64,000 bases of DNA from assembly GCA_020638975.1 (NCBI GenBank), contig JACKHN010000023.1, positions 1 through 64,000 of the forward strand, read 5' to 3'. Origin of the DNA: Planctomycetaceae bacterium. GTDB lineage: Bacteria > Planctomycetota > Planctomycetia > Pirellulales > Pirellulaceae. The notes under the pieces were generated by a model. The model saw only the letters and a program-made list of their open reading frames with translations. It was not told where the DNA came from and ran no database searches. Every line of letters begins with the position of its first letter. Within the stretch, counting starts at the first letter, position 1. The translations under genes were made by a program, and so were the position numbers. This document shows positions 26,276-35,576 of the stretch, piece after piece.

Positions 26276-26443
26276 ATGTTGGGTTGGGCTATTACGTTTT
26301 TGCTTATTGCATTGTTGGCGGCTGCTCTTGGTTTCGGCGGGATCGCTGGTGCGGCGACTGGTATCGCGAAGATCTTGTTCTTCGTCTTCATCATTCTGTT
26401 CGTGATCAGTCTGATCTCCGGTGGCATCCGACGCCCTGTTTAA
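26276..26443 (+). CDS. DUF1328-family two-helix membrane protein
   Basis: A 55-aa protein, too short for most ORF screens. It has two membrane helices split by a Gly-rich turn (WAITFLLIALLAAALGFGG, then ILFFVFIILFVISLISG) and ends in GIRRPV. This is the YtjA/DUF1328 pattern, including the GIAGAATGIAK connector. AAGGAG stands 6 nt before the ATG. Family members are stress-linked in many bacteria; no activity is known. The sigma-54 site at 26161 and the palindrome at 26013 make this one of the clearest members of the regulon. Confidence 0.88.
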   Translation: MLGWAITFLLIALLAAALGFGGIAGAATGIAKILFFVFIILFVISLISGGIRRPV

Positions 26444-26545
26444 CACGGCGCGTTTCGTCAGAAAGGAGAAAGCCGCCTTGGCAATTCGGCTTCGGCGGCG
26501 AAGTCGCCGCGGTGCGGCTTAAATTATCAGGATCGGACAACGCAC

Positions 26546-26932
26546 ATGATTGGCAAGCTTACTTTGACGGCGGTAACTTTGGCGGCTGCCTCAACTGCGA
26601 TCGTCGTTGGTTTGTTCGCCGCCTTCGCGAAGATAGTCACCGGCGCGTGGCTCATTCCGATCGAGACGACCATCGAACTCGCGTTGCTCACATTCGCAAT
26701 GTTCTCCGGCATTCTGTTATGTGGATACCTGAGTGCTGGCAAGCGTTGGGGAGTGAGCAAACGCGATGTGCGCACACAGAGTAGGAGTGTTGGAGGCAAT
26801 GAAGGATTCATCACGAGTACGCGTGACACAACTGATGCGGGGACTTCGAGCGAACCAGTCGGCATTCATCGAGACAGCGAACAAGACACACGACACTCGG
26901 CTCGCGAACTTGTGTTACCGAATGGCGAGTGA
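26546..26932 (+). CDS. Small two-helix membrane protein, 3' end overlapping the next gene
   Basis: A 128-aa frame. Residues 1-70 hold two good membrane helices (LTAVTLAAASTAIVVGLFAAFA and LALLTFAMFSGILLCGYL), so the front half is probably genuine. The back half (from about residue 80) is hydrophilic, looks random, and runs 134 bp out of frame into the DUF2383 gene that starts at 26799. Such an overlap is unusual, so the original stop may have been lost by a small indel near 26760-26800. No family recognised. Confidence 0.6.
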   Translation: MIGKLTLTAVTLAAASTAIVVGLFAAFAKIVTGAWLIPIETTIELALLTFAMFSGILLCGYLSAGKRWGVSKRDVRTQSRSVGGNEGFITSTRDTTDAGTSSEPVGIHRDSEQDTRHSARELVLPNGE

Positions 26933-27269
26933 TCGCGGTCGATTCGCAAAAGCGATTGCATCGCTGGAACCCGAACTCGATGCGGACGAAGGAACAAGAC
27001 TTCGGCGTGTCGTCATGGAATTGGCCCGGCGTTTGACGGTGGCCTTGCGACATGGTGATACCTACGCAGTGATGGGCAGTTTAATACGAAATGAAGACGA
27101 TCTCATTGAAAAATACAGAGCGGTGCTCACTGAATTGGACAACGATGCAATCGCCCGAGAAGTTCGAGAACAGTATCGGTTAGTCAGAGGATCGAGGGTC
27201 GAACTCACCTCACTGCGAGAAGATTGTTGCGTCGACAGCTTGTATCAACGTAGCGAAACTTCGGTATAG
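26799..27269 (+). CDS. DUF2383-like helical protein (paralogue of 6275-6742)
   Basis: A 156-aa helical protein, one residue longer than its paralogue at 6275. Shared landmarks are ANQSAFIETANKTHDTRLANLCYRMASDRGRFAKAI and a closing NEDDLIEKYRAVLTELDNDAIAREVREQYRLV. It is more diverged than the first copy. I chose ATG 26799, which has TAGGAG 11 nt upstream; ATG 26766 is in frame and possible. It lies between the two-helix membrane protein and the PRC-barrel gene, consistent with one stress operon. Confidence 0.75.
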   Translation: MKDSSRVRVTQLMRGLRANQSAFIETANKTHDTRLANLCYRMASDRGRFAKAIASLEPELDADEGTRLRRVVMELARRLTVALRHGDTYAVMGSLIRNEDDLIEKYRAVLTELDNDAIAREVREQYRLVRGSRVELTSLREDCCVDSLYQRSETSV

Positions 27270-27317
27270 CAAAACGAATCTCAACTCATCCGGAACGTTT
27301 AAGCACGGAGCAATTGA

Positions 27318-28193
27318 ATGAATACGAAACAACGACTAGCGATCTTCGGAACCATGGCGATTCTTGCCGGAACAATCGTCGCGGACGAGGCAACTCAACC
27401 TGCCGAAAACAAGAAGGACGTCGATGCAGCTCTGGTGGCGAACAAAATCGAACGCGTGGTTCCCGCCACTTCGTTGATCGGATCAAAAGTGCAAGCCAAG
27501 TCTCACGACTTTGGCGTGGTGAAGGACTACGTGATCGACTTGAACAGCGGCCATGTGGCACTCTTGCTGATGGTCAACAACGCGGGCTCGGGTGATGTTC
27601 CAGAACAAGCGGCTATACCGATGACCGCCGTTTTGTTCGAAGAGGGTCACTGGTCGGTACAGCCATCCGTTTCAGAAAAGCAAATCCATCTCGCCCAGCG
27701 TTTCGTCGGAGAATCGGCCAATTTGAAGTTTCATCGCGAAGCAGTCGAGGAATTGATCCTCGCCTTCGGAGGCGAGCCACCGTGGCGTGTTGCGGAACCG
27801 AACAGCCACGATCCGCGCGACAAGTTCGTGTTATGGTCTGAGATCCGCGAACAGAAACTTCATGACATGCACGATGCCGTGGCAGGCGACATCGAAGATC
27901 TAGCGATCTCGCCCGATGGCGGACGAATTGCTTACGTCGCGATCGATACTCGACAGAAGGCTTTGGAAAGCCGTCTTCTGCATCCCGTCCCGTTGTCTGC
28001 CTTTGTGGTGCCCGACGTCAGTAAGCCTTGGAAGATCGAACTGGCACAAGCGGAACTGCACGAGCGGGAAACGATTGCGGAAGGCAAATGGCCCACAGAA
28101 CCTTCACGCGGTTGGATCGAATACGTTCACGTTCGATACGGGCAATCTGCGGTGAGCGGCGTACAAACGAAATTGAAGGCTGACAAAGAGTGA
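27318..28193 (+). CDS. Exported PRC-barrel protein
   Basis: A 291-aa protein with a signal peptide (RLAIFGTMAILAGTIVA). Two PRC-barrel-like units follow: SLIGSKVQAKSHDFGVVKDYVIDLNSGHVALLL at about 50-85, and AGDIEDLAISPDGGRIAYVAID at about 195-217. GGAG precedes the ATG. PRC-barrels occur in photosynthetic reaction centre H-subunits and in RimM, and as small envelope stress proteins; the latter fits here. The final segment contains EYVHVRYG. Substrate or partner is unknown. It lies 84 bp before the MBL-rhodanese gene. Confidence 0.8.
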   Translation: MNTKQRLAIFGTMAILAGTIVADEATQPAENKKDVDAALVANKIERVVPATSLIGSKVQAKSHDFGVVKDYVIDLNSGHVALLLMVNNAGSGDVPEQAAIPMTAVLFEEGHWSVQPSVSEKQIHLAQRFVGESANLKFHREAVEELILAFGGEPPWRVAEPNSHDPRDKFVLWSEIREQKLHDMHDAVAGDIEDLAISPDGGRIAYVAIDTRQKALESRLLHPVPLSAFVVPDVSKPWKIELAQAELHERETIAEGKWPTEPSRGWIEYVHVRYGQSAVSGVQTKLKADKE

Positions 28194-28277
28194 AGCGAAT
28201 CAATCGATAACCTGAACGCTTCGCGATCTACAGCGAGTCTATAACCGACACACAAGCAGAGCCAAGGAGTCAATACC

Positions 28278-29687
28278 ATGTTCTTCATGGAAACGATTGT
28301 CACAGACGGAATTGCACAATTGTCCTACCTGATCGGCGATGAAGCGACTGGTGAAGCGTTCGTGATTGATCCGCGTCCCGACACGCAAGTCTATTTGGAT
28401 CTCGCTCGAAAGCACGGAGTAACGATTTCGCGGATCTTCGAGACACACATTCACGCGGATTTCATGAGCGGCAGTCGCGAACTGGCAGCCGCGTGTGGAT
28501 GTGGCGACGAGATCTATCTGAGCCACGAAGGCGATGCGTCGTACGACTTTGATCATCAACCGCTTCGCGATGGCGACGAGTTCGAGTTTGGAAGCCAGAT
28601 CTTGCGAGCGAAGTGGACGCCAGGACATACACCCGAGCACATCTCGTTTGAACTGTGTGAAGCGACCAACGCGACGGAACCATGGGGTGTTCTTACCGGC
28701 GATTCGCTGTTCGTTGGCTCAGCCGGTCGGCCTGATCTATTGGGTGGCGATCAAACCGATGAGTTGACTCAACAGTTGTACGAAACGCTGTACGACTATT
28801 ACCTCAAGCTTCCCGATCATGTGTTGATCTATCCTTGCCACGGTGCCGGTTCAGCCTGTGGAGCCGATATTGGCGAACGCTTAGTGAGCTCCATTGGTTT
28901 CGAGCGGCGGCACAACGATTTTCTCCGTCATCCCGACTTGGAGCACTTCCACGAGTTTGTCGTAGAAGGCGCCCCGCCAGCACCTGACCATTACTTCCGC
29001 CTGAAGAAAGTCAACGCCGCGGGACCAATCGTGTTGCACGGATTGCCAGTTGTGCGTGGACTGCGAGTCGACGACTTCAAACAAGCGATGCGTGAGCCGG
29101 GAACACGGATCATCGACACGCGACATATGCTTGCTTACGGCGGTGGTCATATCAAGGGCGCGATCAATATCGGAGCGCGGGCAGAACTGTCGATCTGGGC
29201 CGGCCAGATGCTCGAACCAACGGATCGCCTCTTGCTCGTGCTCGAACATGATGACGCATTGGACGAAACCGTATCGCTGTTTCTACGCACAGGATTCACC
29301 GAATTTGCAGGCTACTTGGTGGGCGGCATGACCGCGTGGGAAGATGCGGGACTGCCTATGGAACAGTTGCGGCAGTTGGATGTGCATGCGTTAAAGGCAG
29401 ACACCGAAAATGGATCACACTTGATGATCCTCGACGTGCGTTCGCCCGACGAGTTTGAGAGCGGACACGTACCGGGCGCCACCCATCAATTCGTCGCCGA
29501 TATGCGGAAACGAATTGACGGCCTCGACAAATCAAAACCGATCGCCACGTACTGCGCCAGCGGATATCGAGCCAGCTTGGCGTCCAGCTTGATGCAATCG
29601 CGAGGCTTCGAGCAAGTGTACAACGTGCCGGGAAGTTGGAAGGCATGGACAAGTGCTGGATATCCCAGTGAGAAGGCGTCTGTTTAA
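28278..29687 (+). CDS. MBL-fold persulfide dioxygenase-like protein with two rhodanese domains
   Basis: A 469-aa cytoplasmic protein. The MBL domain (1-245) shows the iron-site motif ETHIHADF (His57, His59, Asp61), WTPGHTPEHISF and GDSLFVGSAGRPDL, as in ETHE1/CstB-like persulfide dioxygenases. The first rhodanese domain (about 265-360) lacks the catalytic Cys (LLLVLEHDDALDE). The second (about 375-465) has it (TYCASGYRAS). This MBL-rhodanese-rhodanese layout is that of CstB, which oxidises persulfide to thiosulfate. The next two genes encode YeeE/YedE-type transport halves, supporting a sulfane-sulfur or thiosulfate module. Confidence 0.88.
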   Translation: MFFMETIVTDGIAQLSYLIGDEATGEAFVIDPRPDTQVYLDLARKHGVTISRIFETHIHADFMSGSRELAAACGCGDEIYLSHEGDASYDFDHQPLRDGDEFEFGSQILRAKWTPGHTPEHISFELCEATNATEPWGVLTGDSLFVGSAGRPDLLGGDQTDELTQQLYETLYDYYLKLPDHVLIYPCHGAGSACGADIGERLVSSIGFERRHNDFLRHPDLEHFHEFVVEGAPPAPDHYFRLKKVNAAGPIVLHGLPVVRGLRVDDFKQAMREPGTRIIDTRHMLAYGGGHIKGAINIGARAELSIWAGQMLEPTDRLLLVLEHDDALDETVSLFLRTGFTEFAGYLVGGMTAWEDAGLPMEQLRQLDVHALKADTENGSHLMILDVRSPDEFESGHVPGATHQFVADMRKRIDGLDKSKPIATYCASGYRASLASSLMQSRGFEQVYNVPGSWKAWTSAGYPSEKASV

Positions 29688-29770
29688 TTCGTCGTCCGGC
29701 AGCTCCGTCGGCTCCGCGGTTCTTGATCTCAGAGAAATCAAACGATGACCAACAATATGAGGCAACGACC

Positions 29771-30373
29771 ATGAAGCGACTTTTCTCCACAGCGATACTT
29801 GCCATCGCATCATTCCCGACGATCGCGCTCGCACAAGAAGAAGCCATCACTACCGAAGCGTATTCGGGGCCAGCTTGGTCGCCGTACTTGGTTGGTGCCC
29901 TGATTGGCATCTTGTCGATGTTCACGTTCTATTTTTCCAAACATCCGCTAGGAGCTTCGACAGCTTACGCCCGAATCGCTGGCTTTATTGGCCAAGGCGT
30001 CGCGCCGAAACATACCAATCAGCTCAAGTACTTTGCGGATAACAAACCGAAGATCGGTTGGGAATTGATGCTGGTGGTCGGCGTCGTCGTCGGTGGTTTT
30101 CTTGCGGCATTCAGCGGCGGCGAGTTTACGGGCCGCGTCGTGCCAGAGCTGTGGCAGCAGCGATTCGGAGAGGGTACGGCCAGCACCCTATTGCGGATCG
30201 TCGCTGCGTTCTCTGGCGGAGTGCTAATGGCGTTCGGAGCTCGTTTGGCGGGTGGCTGTACCAGCGGACATGGCATCAGCGGAACGATGCAGTTGTCCGT
30301 CGGGTCGTGGATCACTGCAGGATGTATGTTTATCGGTGGCATTGCAACCGCGATGTTGATGTTTGCCTTTTAA
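29771..30373 (+). CDS. YeeE/YedE-type sulfur transporter half 1
   Basis: A 200-aa inner-membrane protein. The ATG at 29771, behind GAGG, begins a signal-like segment (MKRLFSTAILAIASFPTIALA). Then come several helices and the family motif GARLAGGCTSGHGISG, whose Cys handles thiosulfate in YeeE. A typical YeeE is about 350 aa with two such halves; here the halves are separate genes, this one and 30430-31068. The ORF could start at 29723, but that adds a hydrophilic leader. It lies in the sulfur module with the MBL-rhodanese enzyme. Confidence 0.85.
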   Translation: MKRLFSTAILAIASFPTIALAQEEAITTEAYSGPAWSPYLVGALIGILSMFTFYFSKHPLGASTAYARIAGFIGQGVAPKHTNQLKYFADNKPKIGWELMLVVGVVVGGFLAAFSGGEFTGRVVPELWQQRFGEGTASTLLRIVAAFSGGVLMAFGARLAGGCTSGHGISGTMQLSVGSWITAGCMFIGGIATAMLMFAF

Positions 30374-30429
30374 TCGATGCCGATCGCGACAGACTAAACG
30401 ACAAGAGTTATTGTGGGAGGATGGATTTG

Positions 30430-31068
30430 ATGTCTCAGATACTTGATAAGCCCGATGCCGCGGACGAGGAAGTTCGTGAGAACGTCGATCGAGCTGCGAA
30501 GAACGAACAATCGCAAACGCGAGTGCCTTCGGACTCTGCGAAGCAACTGCTGCTCGGGCTGCTGTTCGGAGTGGTCTTTGGCTTCCTGTTGCAAAAGGCT
30601 GGCGTCGCGAAGTATCACATCCTGATGGGACAGCTATTGCTGACCGACTTTACGGTGTTGAAAGTGATGATGTCGGCCGTCATCGTCGGAATGCTCGGCG
30701 TGCATTTCATGCATGCAGCCAATCTCGTAGAGCTGCACATCAAGCCCACTCGCTATTTGGCAAACTGTCTGGGTGGACTGCTCTTCGGAGTCGGCTTTGC
30801 GTTGTCCGCCTATTGTCCTGGCACAGGTGCCGCAGCAATTGGCCAAGGCAATATCGATGCGATCGCCATGGTCGCGGGAATGATTGCCGGTTCGTACCTG
30901 TTCGCCGAAGCGTCTGGATATTTGAGCCGCGTGGTGGAGCCAATCGGTGAGCGTGGTAAGCTAACTCTCGCAGACGTCGTGACGCTACCTCGGCCACTCG
31001 TGATTCTTGGAGCCATTTCCATCATCGGGATCGTCTTGGCGATAGTGGAAACATTACCGGTTCGTTAA
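30430..31068 (+). CDS. YeeE/YedE-type sulfur transporter half 2 (DUF6691-like)
   Basis: A 212-aa membrane protein with a 40-residue acidic N-terminal tail. The helices include LLLGLLFGVVFGFLLQKAGVA, the motif ALSAYCPGTGAAAIGQG (the second conserved Cys site of YeeE/YedE pairs) and a terminal LVILGAISIIGIVLAIVETL. I chose ATG 30430 because GGGAGG lies 9 nt upstream; ATG 30421 is directly against it. The first half ends 56 bp earlier. The two halves probably assemble into one thiosulfate or sulfur importer. Confidence 0.85.
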   Translation: MSQILDKPDAADEEVRENVDRAAKNEQSQTRVPSDSAKQLLLGLLFGVVFGFLLQKAGVAKYHILMGQLLLTDFTVLKVMMSAVIVGMLGVHFMHAANLVELHIKPTRYLANCLGGLLFGVGFALSAYCPGTGAAAIGQGNIDAIAMVAGMIAGSYLFAEASGYLSRVVEPIGERGKLTLADVVTLPRPLVILGAISIIGIVLAIVETLPVR

Positions 31069-31358
31069 CACGCATGTTTTAACTGTTTCGAATACCATCG
31101 AGCGTTGTGTTCACGCACAGAATCGGCGAGCGGCGGCATCGCGTTCTCACAGCAGCAAGCTCGCATCATGAGTCGGCAGCCGGTGGTGGTACACTTTGGC
31201 GACGGGAGGGCGCACGAAATTCACCAGAGCCAAAAAGAATTGGTGTGTTTCGCACACGCTACGATCAAAGTAACAGATAGCGTCTGCGCCCGGGTGGTGC
31301 TAGATTAGGCAGGCAGTCTCCCCTTCATTTGTCCACACCAGAGCCTTGCACGCACCTT
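31069..31358. other. Intergenic stretch before the 31359 sensor kinase
   Basis: No gene. It contains an isolated match to the end of the family 2 element (GTGGTACACTTTG near 31187) without a partner end, perhaps a decayed copy. No clear promoter was recognised. Confidence 0.35.
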
Positions 31359-34300
31359 ATGAACGACAAGGTTAAATCCTGGATATTCGGGTACGGGTTG
31401 GCTGTGGTCAGTACGGTCGTGGCGACATGGTTGCGCGATGCACTTCACCCCTATCTTGGAGAACGCGTTCCGTTTGTGACGTATTTTCCTGCCGTTTTTG
31501 CCACGGCAATCTACGCACGTGTGGGTCCGGCGCTATTGGCGGTCGCATTGAGCAGCATCGCTGCATCGCACTGGTTCATCACGCCAACGAACTCTCTGCT
31601 ACCCGGTAACGTTGCCGAGGCAACTGGCTTGGGCCTCTTCATATTTTCGGCTGTCGCCGTGAGCCTTCTAAGTGAACAGATCCACCGACAGGCCGACCAA
31701 GTCCTGCAAGCACGCAATCGCTTTTCTATTACGCTCGCTGGCATTGCCGATGCGGTCATCGTCACTGATGAACAAGGACGCATTTCCTATCTCAATCGTG
31801 TCGCCGAACGACTCACGGGTTGGGTCGACGGTGAGGCCCGAAACGAATCGTTTGAGATAGTCTTTCGTATCGTCAACGAACAGACACGACAACCGTCCAA
31901 GAATCCCGTGACAAGAGCTCTGCGTGAAAGGCGGGTAGTCGGACTCGAAGACCATACAATCTTGATTGCGAAGGACGGCACCGAGCACGCCATTGATCAA
32001 AGTGCCGCACCGATCTGCGAGCACGATGGTCAAGTCGTCGGCGTCGTCGTGGTCTTTCGCGACGTTTCGCAGCAGCGATCTGTTGAGTTCGAACGTGGGC
32101 GATTGGCGGCTTTGGTCGACTCCTCGGAAGACGCAATCTTCGGCCAATCGTTCGAAGGTGTCGTCACTAGTTGGAATGCGGGTGCCGAGCGATTGTTCGG
32201 CTATGCAGCGGAGGAGATTGTTGGATGCTCGGTTTTCGCAACGATCGTTCCTGACGAGAAAAAGGACGAATTACAGCAAGTTTTGCGACGCATCGAACGG
32301 GGAGAACGCGTCGACGAGTTCGAAACGATACGCCAGTGCAAAGATGGGCGGCGACTGCCGATCGCTGTGCGGATCTCTCCCATTTTCGACGCGGAAGGCA
32401 AAGTCATCGGAGCCTCTGCCATCGACCGCGACATTTCGCAGCAGCGTCGTGCGGAGCGTCGGCGAAACGCTCGTCTCGCCGTCACTCAGATTCTGGCCCA
32501 AGAGAAAGACGTCAACAAGGCAATCACAGACATCTTGGTCGCTGTCTGCGATGCGTTGCAATGGACAGTCGGTTGCTTTTGGCAAGTTGATCCGAGCGAG
32601 CAAGTGCTGCGCTGTCATGAGTTTTGGCAGGACGCAGAGACGGATTACCAGGAGTTTCAAGCTGCTACTAAAACGACGGCATTTGCGCGTGGGGCACCAC
32701 TGCCTGGACGAGTTTGGGAAACGGGACAGTCCGAGTGGATCGCGGATGTGGTTACCGAACCCGAGTTCTTGCGCGCGTCGGAGGCAGCGAGCAGTGGCTT
32801 GCACGGCGGATTCGCTTGTCCTGTTGCGGTGGATGATGAGTTCTTGGGCGTCATCGAATTCTTTAGCCCAGACATTCAACAACCGGACGGCGATTTGCTG
32901 GAGATGATGGCTACCATCGGCGGCCAGATCGGGCAGTTTATCGAGCGACGCCAGGCCGAACGACTGCTGCGCCGAAGCGAAGAGGAACTGGCCGACTTCT
33001 TCGAAAACGCCGCCGTTGGTCTGCATTGGGTCGGGCCGGATGGCACGATCCTGCGTGCGAATCGAACAGAGTTGGAACTGTTGGGCTATACACGCGAAGA
33101 ATATGTCGGTCGTCACATCGCTGAGTTTCATGCCGATCAGCCCGTGATTGAAGACATCTTGGAATGTCTCAAGTCCGGTCGCCAATTGCGCGACTACGAA
33201 GCGCGATTGCGTTGCAAGGACGGCACCATTAAGTATGTCCTGATCGACTCCAACGTTTTTTGGGAGGATGGCCAGTTTGTTCATTCCCGATGCTTCACAC
33301 GGGACATTACGGAAAGAAAGACGGCCGAGGCGTCCCTCCGACGAGCCCAAGAACGACTTGCACTGGCATTAGAGGCAGGACGGATGGGAAGTTGGGAATG
33401 GCATATTCCCACAGCAAAAGTAATTTGGTCTCCGACCCTGGAAAAGATCCATGGCCTGGAGGCAGGCGAGTTCTCCGGAACGTTCGAAGCGTATCAGCAA
33501 GACATCCATCCGGACGATCGCGAGTACGTCCTGGAGACTATTCGTCAGACCGTGGAACTCAAGCGGGAGCATCACCTCGAATATCGCATCATCCGGCCCG
33601 ATGGCAGTGTCCGCTGGCTGCAAGCGCAGGGAACCCTGTTTTACGATGAAGGGGGCCAGCCAGTCCGGGTTGTTGGAGTGTGCTCGGACGTCACCGAACG
33701 AAAGCGGATGGAGCAGGCACTGCGATTCCTATCGGAAGCTAGCAAGTCGCTCGCCTCGTTGATCGACTACAAGAACACACTACAAAGAGTCGCGTCGCTT
33801 GCCGTACCCGATTTCGCCGACTGGTGTACCGTGGATATGGTGAACTCCGAGGGCTTGCTCGAACGCATGACGATCGCGCATGTTGACCCGACTCAGGTCG
33901 CGTTGGCAGAAGAACTGTATCGTCGGTATCCCAGCGATCCGAACGCGCCGCAAGGTGCGCACCATGTGTTTCGAACCGGCCACTCGGAGCTGACTCCTGA
34001 AATCACCGATAGCATGTTGCAACAAGCGGCTCAAGACGAGGAACACTTGCGTATTCTCCGCGAGCTGAAGTTGCACTCTTACATGTGTGTACCGATCAAG
34101 GCGAAACAAACAACGCTTGGGGTTATTACTTTTGTGTCCGGCGAGTCGGGACGCGTCTACGGCGCCGACGACTTGGCAATGGCGGAGGAATTGTCGCATC
34201 GAGCCGCGATCGCCATCGAAAACGCAAGGTTGTATCAACAAGTCCGTGAAGCAGATCGGCGCAAGGACGAGTTTCTGGCGATGTTGGCCCATGAACTGCG

Positions 34301-35345
34301 TAACCCCCTGGCTCCCATCCGCAGCGGACTGGAAATCCTGGCCATGACGCCCGGTCAGGAGTCCGAGACGATCGGATTGATGCAGGAACAAGTTGAGCAT
34401 ATGGTTCGTCTGGTCGATGATCTGCTGGACGTTTCCCGCATCATGCGAGGCAAGGTCGAACTTCGCCACGAGCCGGTTGAGCTTGCCACGGTCGTCAGAC
34501 GTTCGGTGGCTGCGGTTCGTCCGCGGATCGAGAGTCATTGCCAGCAGCTTGATATCTCGCTTCCCGAAGAGCCGATTTGGCTAGATGCTGATCCCGTGCG
34601 AGTTGTCCAGATACTCGAGAATCTGCTGAACAATGCGTCGAAATATATGGATGACGGCGGACTGATCGAACTAACTACGGAGCGACGTGATCAGCAAATC
34701 GTGATTTGTGTTCGCGATACTGGTATCGGAATTGACAACGAGTTGCTGCCTAACGTGTTCGAACTCTTTACCCAATCGACTCGTTCGCTGGACCGCGCAC
34801 AAGGCGGTTTAGGGATTGGTCTGACGCTGGTGCAGCGGCTGGTTCAGTTGCATGGCGGAACAGTGTCAGCGTTCAGTGATGGCGAGGGGCAAGGCAGTAC
34901 GTTTACGGTGTGTTTGCCGACTGCCCGAGCGCCGCTACCAACCGAGCCGCCCGAAGCTGCGCCGCTGGCGAGGCAGCCGCGTCGCATCGTTGTTGTCGAT
35001 GACAACGTGAGCGCTGCGTGGCTGCTATCGAAGCTGCTGAAGAAGCTGGGTGATCATGACGTCGTGGTCGCGCACGACGGCCCGTCCGCGCTTACGGCCA
35101 TCGAACAGAATAATCCAGAGATCGTACTGCTCGACATCGGATTACCAGGAATGGATGGTTTCGAGGTGGGAAGAAGGATTCGTGATGACGCGGCCTTCGA
35201 CAACTTGCTCCTGGTTGCACTAACGGGATACGGGCAAGAGGAAGATCGTCAGAAGTCACGAGAAGCGGGGTTCGATGTGCATCTCGTCAAGCCTCCGGCA
35301 CTCGACCAGTTGCATGCCGTGCTTGGTCATCCGAAACTTGCGTGA
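31359..35345 (+). CDS. Membrane-anchored multi-PAS/GAF sensor kinase with C-terminal receiver
   Basis: A 1328-aa kinase. I chose ATG 31359 over the TTG at 31329. Domains: a DUF4118/KdpD-like membrane module of about four helices (1-115, WIFGYGLAVVSTVVATWL), PAS (120-240), PAS (245-365), GAF (380-530), PAS (540-665), PAS (670-800), GAF (810-965), HisKA (DEFLAMLAHELRNPLAPIRSG), HATPase (DTGIGIDNELL, GGLGIGLTLV) and a receiver (VVDDNVSAAW, LLDIGLPGMDG, KPPA). Its kinase core differs from the MSHEIRTPM type of the other four. It converges with the NtrC-type regulator at 35577-37022, making a functional pair plausible but not shown. Confidence 0.92.
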   Translation: MNDKVKSWIFGYGLAVVSTVVATWLRDALHPYLGERVPFVTYFPAVFATAIYARVGPALLAVALSSIAASHWFITPTNSLLPGNVAEATGLGLFIFSAVAVSLLSEQIHRQADQVLQARNRFSITLAGIADAVIVTDEQGRISYLNRVAERLTGWVDGEARNESFEIVFRIVNEQTRQPSKNPVTRALRERRVVGLEDHTILIAKDGTEHAIDQSAAPICEHDGQVVGVVVVFRDVSQQRSVEFERGRLAALVDSSEDAIFGQSFEGVVTSWNAGAERLFGYAAEEIVGCSVFATIVPDEKKDELQQVLRRIERGERVDEFETIRQCKDGRRLPIAVRISPIFDAEGKVIGASAIDRDISQQRRAERRRNARLAVTQILAQEKDVNKAITDILVAVCDALQWTVGCFWQVDPSEQVLRCHEFWQDAETDYQEFQAATKTTAFARGAPLPGRVWETGQSEWIADVVTEPEFLRASEAASSGLHGGFACPVAVDDEFLGVIEFFSPDIQQPDGDLLEMMATIGGQIGQFIERRQAERLLRRSEEELADFFENAAVGLHWVGPDGTILRANRTELELLGYTREEYVGRHIAEFHADQPVIEDILECLKSGRQLRDYEARLRCKDGTIKYVLIDSNVFWEDGQFVHSRCFTRDITERKTAEASLRRAQERLALALEAGRMGSWEWHIPTAKVIWSPTLEKIHGLEAGEFSGTFEAYQQDIHPDDREYVLETIRQTVELKREHHLEYRIIRPDGSVRWLQAQGTLFYDEGGQPVRVVGVCSDVTERKRMEQALRFLSEASKSLASLIDYKNTLQRVASLAVPDFADWCTVDMVNSEGLLERMTIAHVDPTQVALAEELYRRYPSDPNAPQGAHHVFRTGHSELTPEITDSMLQQAAQDEEHLRILRELKLHSYMCVPIKAKQTTLGVITFVSGESGRVYGADDLAMAEELSHRAAIAIENARLYQQVREADRRKDEFLAMLAHELRNPLAPIRSGLEILAMTPGQESETIGLMQEQVEHMVRLVDDLLDVSRIMRGKVELRHEPVELATVVRRSVAAVRPRIESHCQQLDISLPEEPIWLDADPVRVVQILENLLNNASKYMDDGGLIELTTERRDQQIVICVRDTGIGIDNELLPNVFELFTQSTRSLDRAQGGLGIGLTLVQRLVQLHGGTVSAFSDGEGQGSTFTVCLPTARAPLPTEPPEAAPLARQPRRIVVVDDNVSAAWLLSKLLKKLGDHDVVVAHDGPSALTAIEQNNPEIVLLDIGLPGMDGFEVGRRIRDDAAFDNLLLVALTGYGQEEDRQKSREAGFDVHLVKPPALDQLHAVLGHPKLA

Positions 35346-35436
35346 ACTGATACTGCGCGCCACATGTTAGGCCACGTTCTGAATGACGTGACTAATTGGG
35401 CAGCGCCACTTTTGAAATAAGTCATTGGGCACGCAT

Positions 35437-35494
35437 AACCCGAAGCGTAAGCGAGGAGCTGTGGTAAACCATTTCCTCGCTTACGCTTCGGGTT
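35437..35494. repeat. Long perfect palindrome between convergent genes (NPKRKRG repeat)
   Basis: Arms of 21 nt (35437-35457 and 35474-35494) are perfect inverted complements, beginning AACCCGAAGCGTAAGCGAGG, with a 16-nt loop. A spurious ORF across it reads NPKRKRG and AYASG, a phrase I associate with Rhodopirellula intergenic repeats. Lying between convergent genes, it could act as a bidirectional terminator. Confidence 0.85.
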
Positions 35495-35576
35495 GTGATT
35501 GTCGTGAAAGTGGTGCTGTCGAACTAATATCCCGAGAGGATATACAAACGAAGAGCTGCGGGCGACATGCGAGCCA

